From JBICIG01 sp043101605 (GTDB lineage: Bacteria > Planctomycetota > Phycisphaerae > Phycisphaerales > UBA1924): 24,459 nucleotides of DNA. The stretch spans positions 1 through 24,459 of the forward strand of contig JBICIG010000099.1 of NCBI GenBank assembly GCA_043101605.1. The letters are read 5' to 3'. Made by a program: the position numbers and the translations under genes. Shown here one piece after another: positions 1-7,756 of the stretch. Under the pieces are notes generated by a model. It ran no database searches. It was not told the DNA's origin and saw only the letters and a program-made list of their open reading frames with translations. The stretch's first letter is position 1; every line of letters begins with the position of its first letter.

Positions 1-534
1 GTCGAAGTTGTCACCCGGGCCGTACAGATTCACCGGCACGACGACGGCGCTGTCCAGGCCATACTCGCGTTTGTAACCATCGTGCATGACGAAAATCGCC
101 TTTTTTGCCACGCCATACGGTGCATTGGTTTCTTCGGGATAGCCGTTCCACAGGTCGGTTTCTTTAAAAGGCACCGGTGTGAATTTCGGGTAGGCGCATA
201 CGGTGCCGGTATGGACAAACTTCTTCAGGCCGTGGATGCGGGCGTGCTCGACAAGGTGCAGTCCCATGGCCATGTTGGCGTAGAACAAGCGGCCGGGGTG
301 TTCGCGATTGGCGCCGATGCCGCCGACCTCCGCCGCAAGGTGCAGCACGACCTCGGGCTTGAAGTCTTGGTAGAGGCGACGGGCGGCGTCCTCGGTGGTC
401 AGGTCGTACTCGGCCTGGCGGGGCACGAAGACCTCGGCCGCCCCGCGCTCCCGGAGCTTGTCGCAGACGACCTGCCCGAGGAAGCCCGAGCCTCCGGTGA
501 CGACGACGCGGGCGTTGGCGAGATCGGTGGGCAT
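1..534 (-). CDS. fcl: GDP-L-fucose synthase, N-terminal part (3' end outside window)
   Basis: NADPH-dependent epimerase/reductase of the extended SDR family that turns GDP-4-keto-6-deoxymannose into GDP-L-fucose in the cytosol. It reads open from ATG at 534 to base 1 (178 residues; the family is about 310-320), so the C-terminal substrate domain is cut off by the window edge. Visible: Rossmann nucleotide loop TGGSGFLG (residues 13-20), the HLAAEVGGI segment (about 65-73), TGTVCAYP (109-116) and YGVAK (140-144). By alignment to the E. coli enzyme these last two carry the catalytic Cys113, Tyr140 and Lys144, with Thr111 at the catalytic Ser position. It is divergent to gmd, which makes its substrate. 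Positions about 61-240 are clearly less GC-rich than the rest of the gene (near 50% over 61-180 against near 70%). The family call is firm; Thr for Ser is from reading by eye. Confidence 0.93.
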   Translation of the reverse strand, partial: MPTDLANARVVVTGGSGFLGQVVCDKLRERGAAEVFVPRQAEYDLTTEDAARRLYQDFKPEVVLHLAAEVGGIGANREHPGRLFYANMAMGLHLVEHARIHGLKKFVHTGTVCAYPKFTPVPFKETDLWNGYPEETNAPYGVAKKAIFVMHDGYKREYGLDSAVVVPVNLYGPGDNFD

Positions 535-851
535 GGCGGGTCTCCGGCGGGCCGGGTCGGGGCGGATGGGGGTCGGCGGACGCGTATCGTTCGCGCCCGG
601 GTCGTTCTCGGTTCGGCTCGGGCACGACTGTAGGAATCCGTCCGCGGCCCCCGAACAGGCGGCTCATTCTCGGACCCCGCCGCGCTCCCGGGCGAACCGG
701 GCCCGACCCGCGTCGTAGGGCCCGAAGCGAATGCAGCCGGCCCGGGCATGGGCCGATGAGGGGACGGGCGCCGCTCCGGATCGGCGTGACAGATCAACGA
801 CCGCCGATCCCGGGGAGATCCCCCGCGGAAACCGGGCGGGTGGAGACGACC
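535..851. other. Divergent intergenic region between fcl and gmd
   Basis: 317 bases with no credible gene. It must hold the promoters for both divergent GDP-fucose genes, but I see no convincing -35/-10 pair. It contains several GC-rich dyads: CGGGCCC (698-704) with GGGCCCG (718-724), CGGCCC (738-743) with GGGCCG (750-755), and the two leader dyads listed separately at 778-825. The open frame through this stretch on the plus strand is only an upstream extension of gmd. Confidence 0.6.
778..825. promoter_or_regulatory. Paired dyads in the gmd leader
   Basis: GGATCGGCG at 778-786 is matched exactly by CGCCGATCC at 802-810 (9-bp arms, 15-nt spacer). It is followed at once by a second dyad, CGGGG 811-815 with CCCCG 821-825. 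They lie 27-74 bases before the gmd start, upstream of its GGTGGAG ribosome site. They could form a structured 5' leader or be a repressor operator for the divergent promoters. Function is inference; GC-rich DNA yields chance dyads. Confidence 0.3.
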
Positions 852-1904
852 ATGGGCAAGAAGGCGCTCATCACGGGCATCACCGGGCAGGACGGCAGCT
901 ATCTCGCCGAGTTCCTGATCGCCAAGGGCTACGAGGTGCACGGCATCATCCGCCGCGCCTCGAGCTTCAACACCGACCGCATCGACCACCTCTACCAGGA
1001 CCCCCATGTCTCGGGGAAGAGCCTGTTCCTCCACTACGGCGACCTGTGCGACGCCAATGTGCTCGGCAAGCTCATGGACCAGATCAAGCCCGACGAGGTC
1101 TACAACCTCGGCGCCCAGAGCCATGTCCGCGTCAGCTTCGACATGCCCGTCTACACCGCCGAGACCGTCTCGATGGGCGCGATCAAGCTCCTCGAAGCCG
1201 TCCGCGATTACCGCGACAAGACCGGGCACGAGGTGCGGTACTACCAGGCGTCGAGCTCCGAGCAGTACGGCAAGGTCATGGAGACCCCCCAGCGCGAGAC
1301 CACGCCCTTCTACCCGCGCAGCCCCTACGCGTGCGCCAAGGTCATGGCCCACTGGGCGACGGTCAACTACCGCGAGTCCTACGGGCTGCACGCGTCCTGC
1401 GGCATCCTCTTCAATCACGAGAGCCCCCGCCGCGGCGAGACCTTCGTCACCCGCAAGATCACCCGCGCCGTCGGGCGCATCAAGCTGGGGCTCCAGAGCA
1501 AGGTCTTCCTGGGCAACCTCGACTCGAAGCGCGACTGGGGCTTCGCGGGCGACTATGTCAAGATGATGTGGATGATGCTCCAGCAGGACACCGCCGACGA
1601 CTATGTGATCGCGACCGGGCGCACCATCAGCGTGCGGGAGTTCGCCGACATGGCGTTCAAGCACGCGGGGCTGAACTTCGAGGACCATGTCGAGTTCGAC
1701 CAGCGCTACCTCCGCCCGGCCGAGGTTGACCTGCTGCTGGGCGATCCGACCAAGGCCAAGGAGAAGCTCGGCTGGGTCCCCGAGACCAGCGTCGAGGAAC
1801 TCGCGGGCATGATGGTCGATCACGACCTCGAACTCGCGTCGCGCGAGAAGACGCTCAAGGACGCGGGGCACGCCATGCCGGCGTTCACCGGGCACGATCA
1901 GTAA
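852..1904 (+). CDS. gmd: GDP-mannose 4,6-dehydratase
   Basis: Converts GDP-D-mannose to GDP-4-keto-6-deoxy-D-mannose, the first step to GDP-L-fucose and related deoxysugars; a cytosolic NADP-dependent extended SDR. The 350-residue product is full length for the family. Visible: dinucleotide loop TGITGQDG (8-15), RRASSFNTDRI (35-44 region), the NLGAQSHV segment (85-92), the catalytic region ASSSEQYGKV (133-142) and the YxxxK pair Tyr159/Lys163 in SPYACAK, followed by the GILFNHESPRRGETFVTRK block typical of Gmd. I chose ATG 852 because a GGTGGAG site lies just upstream and the protein then starts at the usual Gmd N-terminus; the longer frame from 756 has no homologous look. It is divergent to fcl, and together they form a complete two-step GDP-fucose route. 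Very secure. Confidence 0.97.
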   Translation: MGKKALITGITGQDGSYLAEFLIAKGYEVHGIIRRASSFNTDRIDHLYQDPHVSGKSLFLHYGDLCDANVLGKLMDQIKPDEVYNLGAQSHVRVSFDMPVYTAETVSMGAIKLLEAVRDYRDKTGHEVRYYQASSSEQYGKVMETPQRETTPFYPRSPYACAKVMAHWATVNYRESYGLHASCGILFNHESPRRGETFVTRKITRAVGRIKLGLQSKVFLGNLDSKRDWGFAGDYVKMMWMMLQQDTADDYVIATGRTISVREFADMAFKHAGLNFEDHVEFDQRYLRPAEVDLLLGDPTKAKEKLGWVPETSVEELAGMMVDHDLELASREKTLKDAGHAMPAFTGHDQ

Positions 1905-1974
1905 GCCGCCGGGGCGACGCGCGAGCCGGGCGGTCATCGCGCCCCGAGGCGCCCCACCCACGACCACCGTGTGG

Positions 1975-2006
1975 CATGCTCAAGCGAAGCTTGGGCATGT
2001 TCTCTT
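1975..2006 (+). terminator. Intrinsic terminator after gmd
   Basis: An 11-bp stem (1975-1985 with 1989-1999, one G-U pair) with a GAA loop, followed by the pyrimidine tract TTCTCTT. It lies 71 bases after the gmd stop in the gmd direction. The tract is not a pure T run, so efficiency is uncertain. Confidence 0.6.
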
Positions 2007-2040
2007 ATTGAAAACGAAGGCCCGTGTGCGCACCCATGGC

Positions 2041-2062
2041 CAAGCCCGCAGAGCCGGGCTTG
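2041..2062. other. 8-bp inverted repeat
   Basis: CAAGCCCG (2041-2048) and CGGGCTTG (2055-2062) form a perfect 8-bp stem with a 6-nt loop. No T run follows on the plus strand, so it is not a clear terminator. It sits between the gmd terminator and the tandem repeat that precedes parS. Confidence 0.45.
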
Positions 2063-2063
2063 A

Positions 2064-2100
2064 CCATGCCACCCCCTGCCATGCCACCCCCAGCCATGCC
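2064..2100 (+). repeat. 15-bp tandem repeat (two full copies and a partial)
   Basis: CCATGCCACCCCCTG (2064-2078) is followed directly by CCATGCCACCCCCAG (2079-2093, one difference) and a partial CCATGCC (2094-2100). It ends 20 bases before the parS palindrome. The function is unknown; it could be slippage in non-coding DNA. Confidence 0.7.
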
Positions 2101-2119
2101 AGACAAGGGAGGAGGTTCG

Positions 2120-2137
2120 ATGTTCCACGTGGAACAT
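2120..2137. promoter_or_regulatory. parS: parS centromere site (ParB binding)
   Basis: A perfect 18-bp palindrome whose 16-bp core TGTTCCACGTGGAACA (2121-2136) fits the chromosomal parS pattern TGTTnCACGTGnAACA bound by Spo0J/ParB. It is intergenic. ParB spreads from parS and recruits SMC for origin segregation; this is established for the family, while activity here is inference. It is the only CACGTG-centred match I see in the window. parS sites usually cluster near oriC, and dnaN lies about 16.5 kb away. A short open frame reading MFHVEH through the site is a familiar by-product of parS sequences, not a gene. Confidence 0.85.
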
Positions 2138-2180
2138 GACGCCGTTGGTGCGCGCGCCGTGCGGAGTTCACGCCGCCGAC

Positions 2181-2189
2181 TGATAGACT
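2181..2189 (+). promoter_or_regulatory. Extended -10 promoter, possibly leaderless
   Basis: TGATAGACT gives an extended -10 (TG at 2181-2182, TAGACT at 2184-2189) ending six bases before the ATG at 2196. Transcription would be expected to start at or within a base or two of that ATG, giving a leaderless mRNA. This fits the absence of any Shine-Dalgarno sequence (only C residues precede the ATG). No good -35 is visible, which is tolerable for an extended -10. Confidence 0.45.
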
Positions 2190-2195
2190 CCCCCC

Positions 2196-2882
2196 ATGGC
2201 CGAGAAACGGGCAAAGCCCGAGCCCAAGAGAGCCCCCAAGCCCAAGCGTGAGCCGCGGACCGCGTCCAACGCCGAAGGCGGGCCCGCGATCGACGCCCGA
2301 TCGCCCAAGTCGCTGGGCGTCGGACAGTGGCTGGCGTGCGCCGTCGCGGTGGTCATCGCACTGGCCGGCGGCGGGCTGTGGGCATACGCCGCGGCGACGG
2401 GCGAGGAACCCCCGATTCAGCGGTCGACCGACGCGTCGGACTCCGGGAAGGCCGGCGGCGGCGGGAGCGACCTCGCCAGCGGGTTCGTCGGGAGCGATTC
2501 GCAGACGCCCCGCCCGGGGGGCACGGACGCCCCGGACGCCTCGGTGGAGGACGCGGCGGGTCAGCGGTGGCTCGACACCTGGTCGCCGGCGATCTTCCGG
2601 CTGGGGTTCAGTTTCTTTGTCGGATTCGCGATCGGGTACGCGCTGCGGGCGTTCGTGAAGATCACGCTGATCATTCTCGGGGCCGGGTTCCTGGGGCTGT
2701 TCCTGCTGCAGTACGCGGGCGTGGTGGATGTGAACTGGGGGCTGCTCGAGGGGCACTACGACGACACGGTCGCGTGGCTGAAGCGCGAGGCGTCGAGTTT
2801 CACCGAGTTCGCCAAGGGCTACCTGCCCAGCGGCGCCAGCGCCCTGGCGGGGCTGGTGATCGGGTTCCGAAGGAAGCGGTGA
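2196..2882 (+). CDS. FUN14-family membrane protein
   Basis: A 228-residue membrane protein of unknown bacterial function. Layout: a Lys/Arg/Pro-rich cytosolic N-terminus (1-25), a TM segment (about 44-66), a Gly/Ser/Asp-rich linker (70-125), then a C-terminal FUN14-like domain (about 130-228). That domain has paired hydrophobic segments, FVGFAIGYALRAFVK (141-155), LGLFLLQYAGVVDVNWGLLE (166-185) and a final GLVIGFRRKR. The pattern Gly-rich helix, 'LQY.G...VNW', then a terminal Gly-rich helix ending in basic residues is the FUN14 signature (the eukaryotic members are mitophagy receptors; the bacterial role is not established). No Shine-Dalgarno is present; see the extended -10 at 2181-2189. The parS site lies 59 bases upstream. 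The family call is good, the function open. Confidence 0.8.
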   Translation: MAEKRAKPEPKRAPKPKREPRTASNAEGGPAIDARSPKSLGVGQWLACAVAVVIALAGGGLWAYAAATGEEPPIQRSTDASDSGKAGGGGSDLASGFVGSDSQTPRPGGTDAPDASVEDAAGQRWLDTWSPAIFRLGFSFFVGFAIGYALRAFVKITLIILGAGFLGLFLLQYAGVVDVNWGLLEGHYDDTVAWLKREASSFTEFAKGYLPSGASALAGLVIGFRRKR

Positions 2883-3114
2883 GCGGGCCGCTCATCGGCG
2901 GCACGCGCCGATCTGCGCCCCAATCGGGGGACTCTCGGACAACCTCTGTTCGGGCGGGGCCCGCGCGGACCGATGAGGGGACCACTGTTTGTCCGCGCAG
3001 AGGCCACCCCTCGAACCGGCGGGCATCGGGCGACGAACTTCTGGTCCGCGTGCCCACGGGTCCGTCGGGCCGCGGGCTCAACAGCCGGTCGAAGAGGCGG
3101 GCGGAGGGTGTTCG

Positions 3115-4920
3115 GTGAACTGGGAGGCGTGGTACACGCTGGGCGTGGTGGGGCTGACGCTCGGGGCGCTGGCGAGCAACAAGCTCGCGGTCGACCTGGT
3201 GCTGGTCGCGGCGGTGACGCTGCTGGTCTTTACCGACACGCTCGCCGGGGGCGGGATCCTCTCGGTGCAGGACGCGCTGTTCGGCATGTCCAACCGCGGG
3301 CTGGCGACGATCGGGTTTCTGTTCATCGTGGTGCGCGGGTTGACCGAGACCGGAGCCGTGCGCTGGCTGAGCGACCGCGTGCTGGGGCGCCCGCAGTCGC
3401 CGCTGATCGCGAGCATCCGGCTCTGCCTGCCGGTGACGGCGATGAGCGGGTTCATGAACAACACGCCGCTGGTGGCGATGATGATCCCCGCGCTCAAGGA
3501 CTGGTGCCGACGCCGCCAGCTCAGCCCCTCGAAGTTCATGATCCCGCTGTCGTACGCGGCGATCCTCGGCGGGACCTGCACGCTCATCGGGACGAGCACC
3601 AACCTCATCATCCACGGCATGTGGATCGAGAGCGGACGCGACCCCCTGAACCTCTTCGAGATCGCCAAGGTCGGGGCGCCCTGCGCCGCGATCGGGCTCG
3701 TCTACCTCATCTTCGTGGCGCCCAGGCTGCTCCCCGAGCGCGGGTCGGCGTTCGAGGCGACCGACGACGGGCGCGCGTACACGATCGAGATGCTCCTCTC
3801 TCCGGGCAGCCAGCTCGACGGGAAGACCATCGAGCAGGCCGGGCTGCGCAACCTCGCGGGGCTGTACCTCGCCGAGATCGAGCGGGGCGGCGAGGTGCTG
3901 ACCGCCGTCGGCCCCGAGCAGCCCCTGATGGGCAACGACCGGCTGGTGTTCGTCGGGCAGCTCGAATCGGTCGTGGACCTGCAGCAGATCCGGGGGCTGA
4001 TCCCCGCGACCGACCAGGTCGTCAAGCTCGATGCGCCGCGCCCGCACCGCGTGATGATCGAGGCGGTGGTGAGCAACACCAACCCGCTGGTGGGGAGGAC
4101 CGTCCGCCAGGGGCAGTTCCGGACGGTCTACAACGCGGTGATCATCGCGGTGGCGCGCAACGGCGAGCGGATCCGCAAGAAGATCGGCGACATCGTGCTC
4201 AAGCCGGGCGACACGCTGCTGCTCGAGGCGCCGCAGCGGTTCATCGAGCAGAACCGGAACTCGCGCGACTTCTTTCTCGTCAGCGCCATCGAGGACGCCG
4301 TTCCCGTCCGTCACGAGAAGGCCCCGCTGGCGCTGGCGATCCTGGGGCTGATGGTGCTCATCGCGACGCTGCAGCCGTTCGGCATGACCATGCTGCACGC
4401 GGCGGTGACCGCCGCGGGGCTGATGGTCCTCACGCGCTGCTGCTCGGCGACGCAGGCCCGCCGGAGCATCGACTGGCAGCTCATCGTCGTCATCGCCGCC
4501 TCGCTCGGGCTGGGGGCGGCGATCGACAAGACCGGGGCGGCCAGCGGGATCGGGACGGCGGTGGTGAACCTCACCGGCGGGCAGCCGTGGCTCGTCCTGG
4601 TGGCGGTCTACCTGGTGACGACGATCCTGACCGAGACCGTGACCAACAACGCCGCGGCGGTAGTGATGTTCCCGATCGCGGCGGCTGCGGCGGCGAGCAT
4701 CGGGGCCGACTTCGCGCCCTTCCTCTTTACGATCATGATGGCCGCGTCGGCGAGCTTCTCCACGCCGCTGGGCTACCAGACCAACCTGATGGTCATGACC
4801 CCGGGCGGGTACCACTTCAGCGACTACTTCCGCGTGGGCATCCCGCTCAACGCGCTGATGATGCTCCTGACGGTCACGCTGGCGCCGATGATCTGGCCCA
4901 TGAACATCCAGCCCGGCTGA
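3115..4920 (+). CDS. SLC13/DASS-family permease with two RCK_C (TrkA-C) domains
   Basis: Inner-membrane anion transporter of the divalent anion:sodium symporter type, 601 residues. The first membrane half (about 5-205) carries MNNTP (114-118) and GTSTN (159-163); the second (about 403-595) carries TNNAA (510-514) and LGYQTN (552-557), the paired substrate/sodium-binding motifs of the family. Between them lie two cytosolic RCK_C/TrkA-C units (about 215-298 and 300-385), as in the SAC1-like subgroup often linked to sulfate. The substrate cannot be read from sequence: sulfate is a guess, di- or tricarboxylates are possible. I chose GTG 3115 because a CGGAGGG site stands 7-8 bases upstream and the first TM follows directly; the longer frame from 2989 adds a non-conserved, charged N-terminus. 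terC follows after 36 bases and may be co-transcribed. Confidence 0.88.
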   Translation: MNWEAWYTLGVVGLTLGALASNKLAVDLVLVAAVTLLVFTDTLAGGGILSVQDALFGMSNRGLATIGFLFIVVRGLTETGAVRWLSDRVLGRPQSPLIASIRLCLPVTAMSGFMNNTPLVAMMIPALKDWCRRRQLSPSKFMIPLSYAAILGGTCTLIGTSTNLIIHGMWIESGRDPLNLFEIAKVGAPCAAIGLVYLIFVAPRLLPERGSAFEATDDGRAYTIEMLLSPGSQLDGKTIEQAGLRNLAGLYLAEIERGGEVLTAVGPEQPLMGNDRLVFVGQLESVVDLQQIRGLIPATDQVVKLDAPRPHRVMIEAVVSNTNPLVGRTVRQGQFRTVYNAVIIAVARNGERIRKKIGDIVLKPGDTLLLEAPQRFIEQNRNSRDFFLVSAIEDAVPVRHEKAPLALAILGLMVLIATLQPFGMTMLHAAVTAAGLMVLTRCCSATQARRSIDWQLIVVIAASLGLGAAIDKTGAASGIGTAVVNLTGGQPWLVLVAVYLVTTILTETVTNNAAAVVMFPIAAAAAASIGADFAPFLFTIMMAASASFSTPLGYQTNLMVMTPGGYHFSDYFRVGIPLNALMMLLTVTLAPMIWPMNIQPG

Positions 4921-4956
4921 GGCGGCACGCCGATCGCTCCGGTAGGCTCGCCCGTC

Positions 4957-5736
<780 letters not shown>

Positions 5737-5759
5737 TGCTCGCGCGATGTTCCATCGAA

Positions 5760-5824
5760 CCGCGACCGTCGGGGAGCGCCACGGCGCGGCTCGCGGTGCG
5801 ATCCCCGCTCCCTCACCGTCGCGG
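5760..5824. terminator. Dyad between convergent terC and CPBP genes, possible bidirectional terminator
   Basis: Nested inverted arms: outer CCGCGAC (5760-5766) with GTCGCGG (5818-5824), inner GGGAGCG (5772-5778) with CGCTCCC (5806-5812). It lies in the 117-base gap between two convergent genes, where a bidirectional stop is expected. There is no T tract and the central loop is 27 nt, so it is not a classical intrinsic terminator. Confidence 0.4.
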
Positions 5825-5853
5825 CTCGTCCAGTCCGCCCCTTCACGCTGCGA

Positions 5854-7320
5854 TCAGCCCGTCAGCGTGCTGAGCATGAGGATGAAGGAGATCAGGGCGG
5901 CGTTGTGGATGAAGTGAGCGGTCATCGCCGCGATGATCGAACCGCGCCACTCGCGCAGCGCGGCGAAGGTGATCGCCAGGGCGATCAGCGGCGGGGTGAA
6001 CGCCGGCCCGTAGCCGTGCATGAACGCGAAGAAGATCGCCGTGAGCAACGCCGCGATCAGGAACCCGACGCGCCCGCGCAGATGCCGATACACCCCGCCG
6101 CGGAAGACCGATTCCTCGACCAGCGGCGCCCACAGCGTCGCGAGCATGCCCACGGCCACCACCAGCAGCAGACTCCCCGACCCGGCCAGTTCCACCAGCG
6201 GGTTGTTGGGCTCGGGCGCCGAACCGGTCGCGCGGCCCTGCAGCCAGACCAGCAGAATCGTCAGCCCGAAGCCCGCGGCCAGCAGCGGCAGCCCCGCGAG
6301 ATACCCCACGAATCCCGCGAAGATCTCGCGGATGAACCCCTCGCCGCGATGGAAGCCCAGGTCCCGACGAGCGCGCGCCAAAGGCACGCCGCGGACCATC
6401 GGCCAGAGCAGCACCAGGGCGATCGCCCATTGCCCGAGAATGCCGAACCAGATGCCGACGCTCGGCCCGGCGAGTTGGGCAACCAGCGGGGCGGCGATCG
6501 CGCTGTGCAGCAGGAACGCGCCGACGAACAGCGGGAAGATCTCGAGGTAGACGCTGCCCCCCGGCGCGGGGCGGTCGAGGCGTCCGCGAAGGGTCCGGTT
6601 CGAGAGCTTGACCAGCACGACGATGAACAGGACGAGCCCCGTCCCGAACGCCGCCAGCCCGGCCAGCACGGCCCCGCCCACGCCGAAGAAGAGCGTCTGT
6701 CCGCGCTGCACGACGGCTCTCCGGGCGGGGTCGTCCGGATCGAGCCGGGCGGTGAACGCGAGCCGGGCGAACCAGCCGTGGCGGGCATCGAGTTCGTCGC
6801 GCCGGTCCTGATCGATGGAGTCGTGATCGGGGGTGGTCAGGCGCTCGAAGTCGCGGAGGTCGGCGCGGAGGGCCTCGGCGGTCGCGTCGCTGGCGCCCTC
6901 GGCGGCGAGGGCTTCGTCCAACCGACCGCGCGCCAGCGCGAAGGGATCGACCGAGTTGTTCGAGTCCATCGGCGTCTGGAGCGCGTACTCCACGACCGCG
7001 GCCCGGACGAGTTCGGTCGCGCTGGACGCGGCGTCGAGAGGCGGCGGGCCGAAGGCGCCGCGGTCGCCCATCCCGACCCGCATCATCGAGGACAGTGTGA
7101 ACGGGTCCGGGCCCGGGGCGGGGATGGCCGGCTCGGCGGTCTCGGCGACGGCTTCGGTCGGGGTCGTCGGCGGGGCGCTGCTCGCCGCGGCGTTCAGGGC
7201 CTGCAGCGTCGCGACCGCCAGAAAGAGCCCGAGCCCGAGGACCCAAGCAAGAAAAGCCGCCGAGCGGGTGCCGGGGTCGGGCACGCGGGAGGATTCGGGG
7301 CCCGGGAGGGGGGTGGTCAT
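5854..7320 (-). CDS. CPBP-family intramembrane metalloprotease
   Basis: A 488-residue membrane protease of the CPBP (CAAX-protease and bacteriocin-processing, formerly Abi) family. The C-terminal domain has the three active-site motifs: VEESVFRGG with Glu402/Glu403 and Arg407, FAFMH with Phe431 and His435, and HFIHN with His469 and Asn473. The N-terminal half is unusual. A TM segment (about 22-42) is followed by about 160 hydrophilic residues rich in Ala, Asp and Arg (45-200), probably outside the cytoplasmic membrane, before the polytopic core starts near 207. Substrates of bacterial members are mostly unknown. ATG 7320 follows a run of C residues with no Shine-Dalgarno, and the protein then begins just before the first TM; the frame stays open up to 7776 but that extension has no TM or conserved look. 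It is convergent with terC. Confidence 0.88.
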   Translation of the reverse strand: MTTPLPGPESSRVPDPGTRSAAFLAWVLGLGLFLAVATLQALNAAASSAPPTTPTEAVAETAEPAIPAPGPDPFTLSSMMRVGMGDRGAFGPPPLDAASSATELVRAAVVEYALQTPMDSNNSVDPFALARGRLDEALAAEGASDATAEALRADLRDFERLTTPDHDSIDQDRRDELDARHGWFARLAFTARLDPDDPARRAVVQRGQTLFFGVGGAVLAGLAAFGTGLVLFIVVLVKLSNRTLRGRLDRPAPGGSVYLEIFPLFVGAFLLHSAIAAPLVAQLAGPSVGIWFGILGQWAIALVLLWPMVRGVPLARARRDLGFHRGEGFIREIFAGFVGYLAGLPLLAAGFGLTILLVWLQGRATGSAPEPNNPLVELAGSGSLLLVVAVGMLATLWAPLVEESVFRGGVYRHLRGRVGFLIAALLTAIFFAFMHGYGPAFTPPLIALAITFAALREWRGSIIAAMTAHFIHNAALISFILMLSTLTG

Positions 7321-7402
7321 GGGGGGATCATCGGCTGCGCGAGCCGGGATCGCCACCCCGGGGCGCGGCTTGGCTCCGGACCTGGCGTGGCACACCATCG
7401 CT

Positions 7403-7442
7403 CGGAGCCGTGGTCTGAGGTGGATCGGTGCCGTGGTCTGAG
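7403..7442 (+). repeat. 17-bp direct repeat, 23-bp period
   Basis: CGGAGCCGTGGTCTGAG (7403-7419) and CGGTGCCGTGGTCTGAG (7426-7442) differ at one base. The copies start 23 bp apart, a little over two helical turns, so both sit on nearly the same DNA face. They could be an operator for the divergent CPBP/rplM promoters; no function is shown by the sequence. Confidence 0.5.
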
Positions 7443-7573
7443 CCCGCTTTGGGCGAGGGCCACGAATGCGCGCCCCGATCGTGGCCTTCATCGCGGGGCT
7501 CCTCAGATCGCGGCACCGTCCTCGGCACTCCCGACTGCTATCTCCCGGTTTCCCACACCAACCCCCGGCCCTC

Positions 7574-7601
7574 TTGACTGTCCCCCGGGTCGGGCTACCG
7601 T
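7574..7601 (+). promoter_or_regulatory. Candidate sigma70 promoter for rplM-rpsI
   Basis: -35 TTGACT (7574-7579), a 16-bp spacer and -10 TACCGT (7596-7601). The -35 is one base from consensus; the -10 is weak. Start of transcription would be near 7608, leaving a leader of about 165 nt before rplM. Confidence 0.5.
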
Positions 7602-7735
7602 TCCCCCACGCCCGCGCCCAAGCCGACGGATTCGGCGGCGACGCGGGCCTGACTGACAAGACTTGTCGCGCCCCGCTGGAGGAGCAGCATGGCGCGACCC
7701 GCCCCGCCCGGTAGGCGGCGAGATGCACGCTACGA

Positions 7736-7756
7736 CGCGTCGGTGATCCCGACGCG
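7736..7756 (+). promoter_or_regulatory. Hairpin just ahead of the rplM ribosome site
   Basis: CGCGTCGG (7736-7743) pairs perfectly with CCGACGCG (7749-7756) across a 5-nt loop. It ends 7 bases before the GGAGGT site (7764-7769). A hairpin in this position could modulate translation, as r-protein autoregulatory leaders do; whether this one binds L13 or S9 is unknown. Confidence 0.35.

Noticed and set aside
399..1967. 522-residue open frame on the minus strand
   Set aside because: Antisense to gmd and overlapping the fcl start; no domain and wrong codon-position bias.
2024..2251. 75-residue frame reading MFHVEH through the palindrome
   Set aside because: By-product of the parS palindrome and the 15-bp tandem repeat; no ribosome site, and it overlaps the start of the FUN14 gene.
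5905..7656. 583-residue open frame on the plus strand
   Set aside because: Shadow of the CPBP protease gene, with low-complexity Arg/Glu/Gln-rich reading.
7466..7714. 82-residue frame upstream of rplM
   Set aside because: Covers the likely rplM promoter, lacks a ribosome site and has no recognisable domain.
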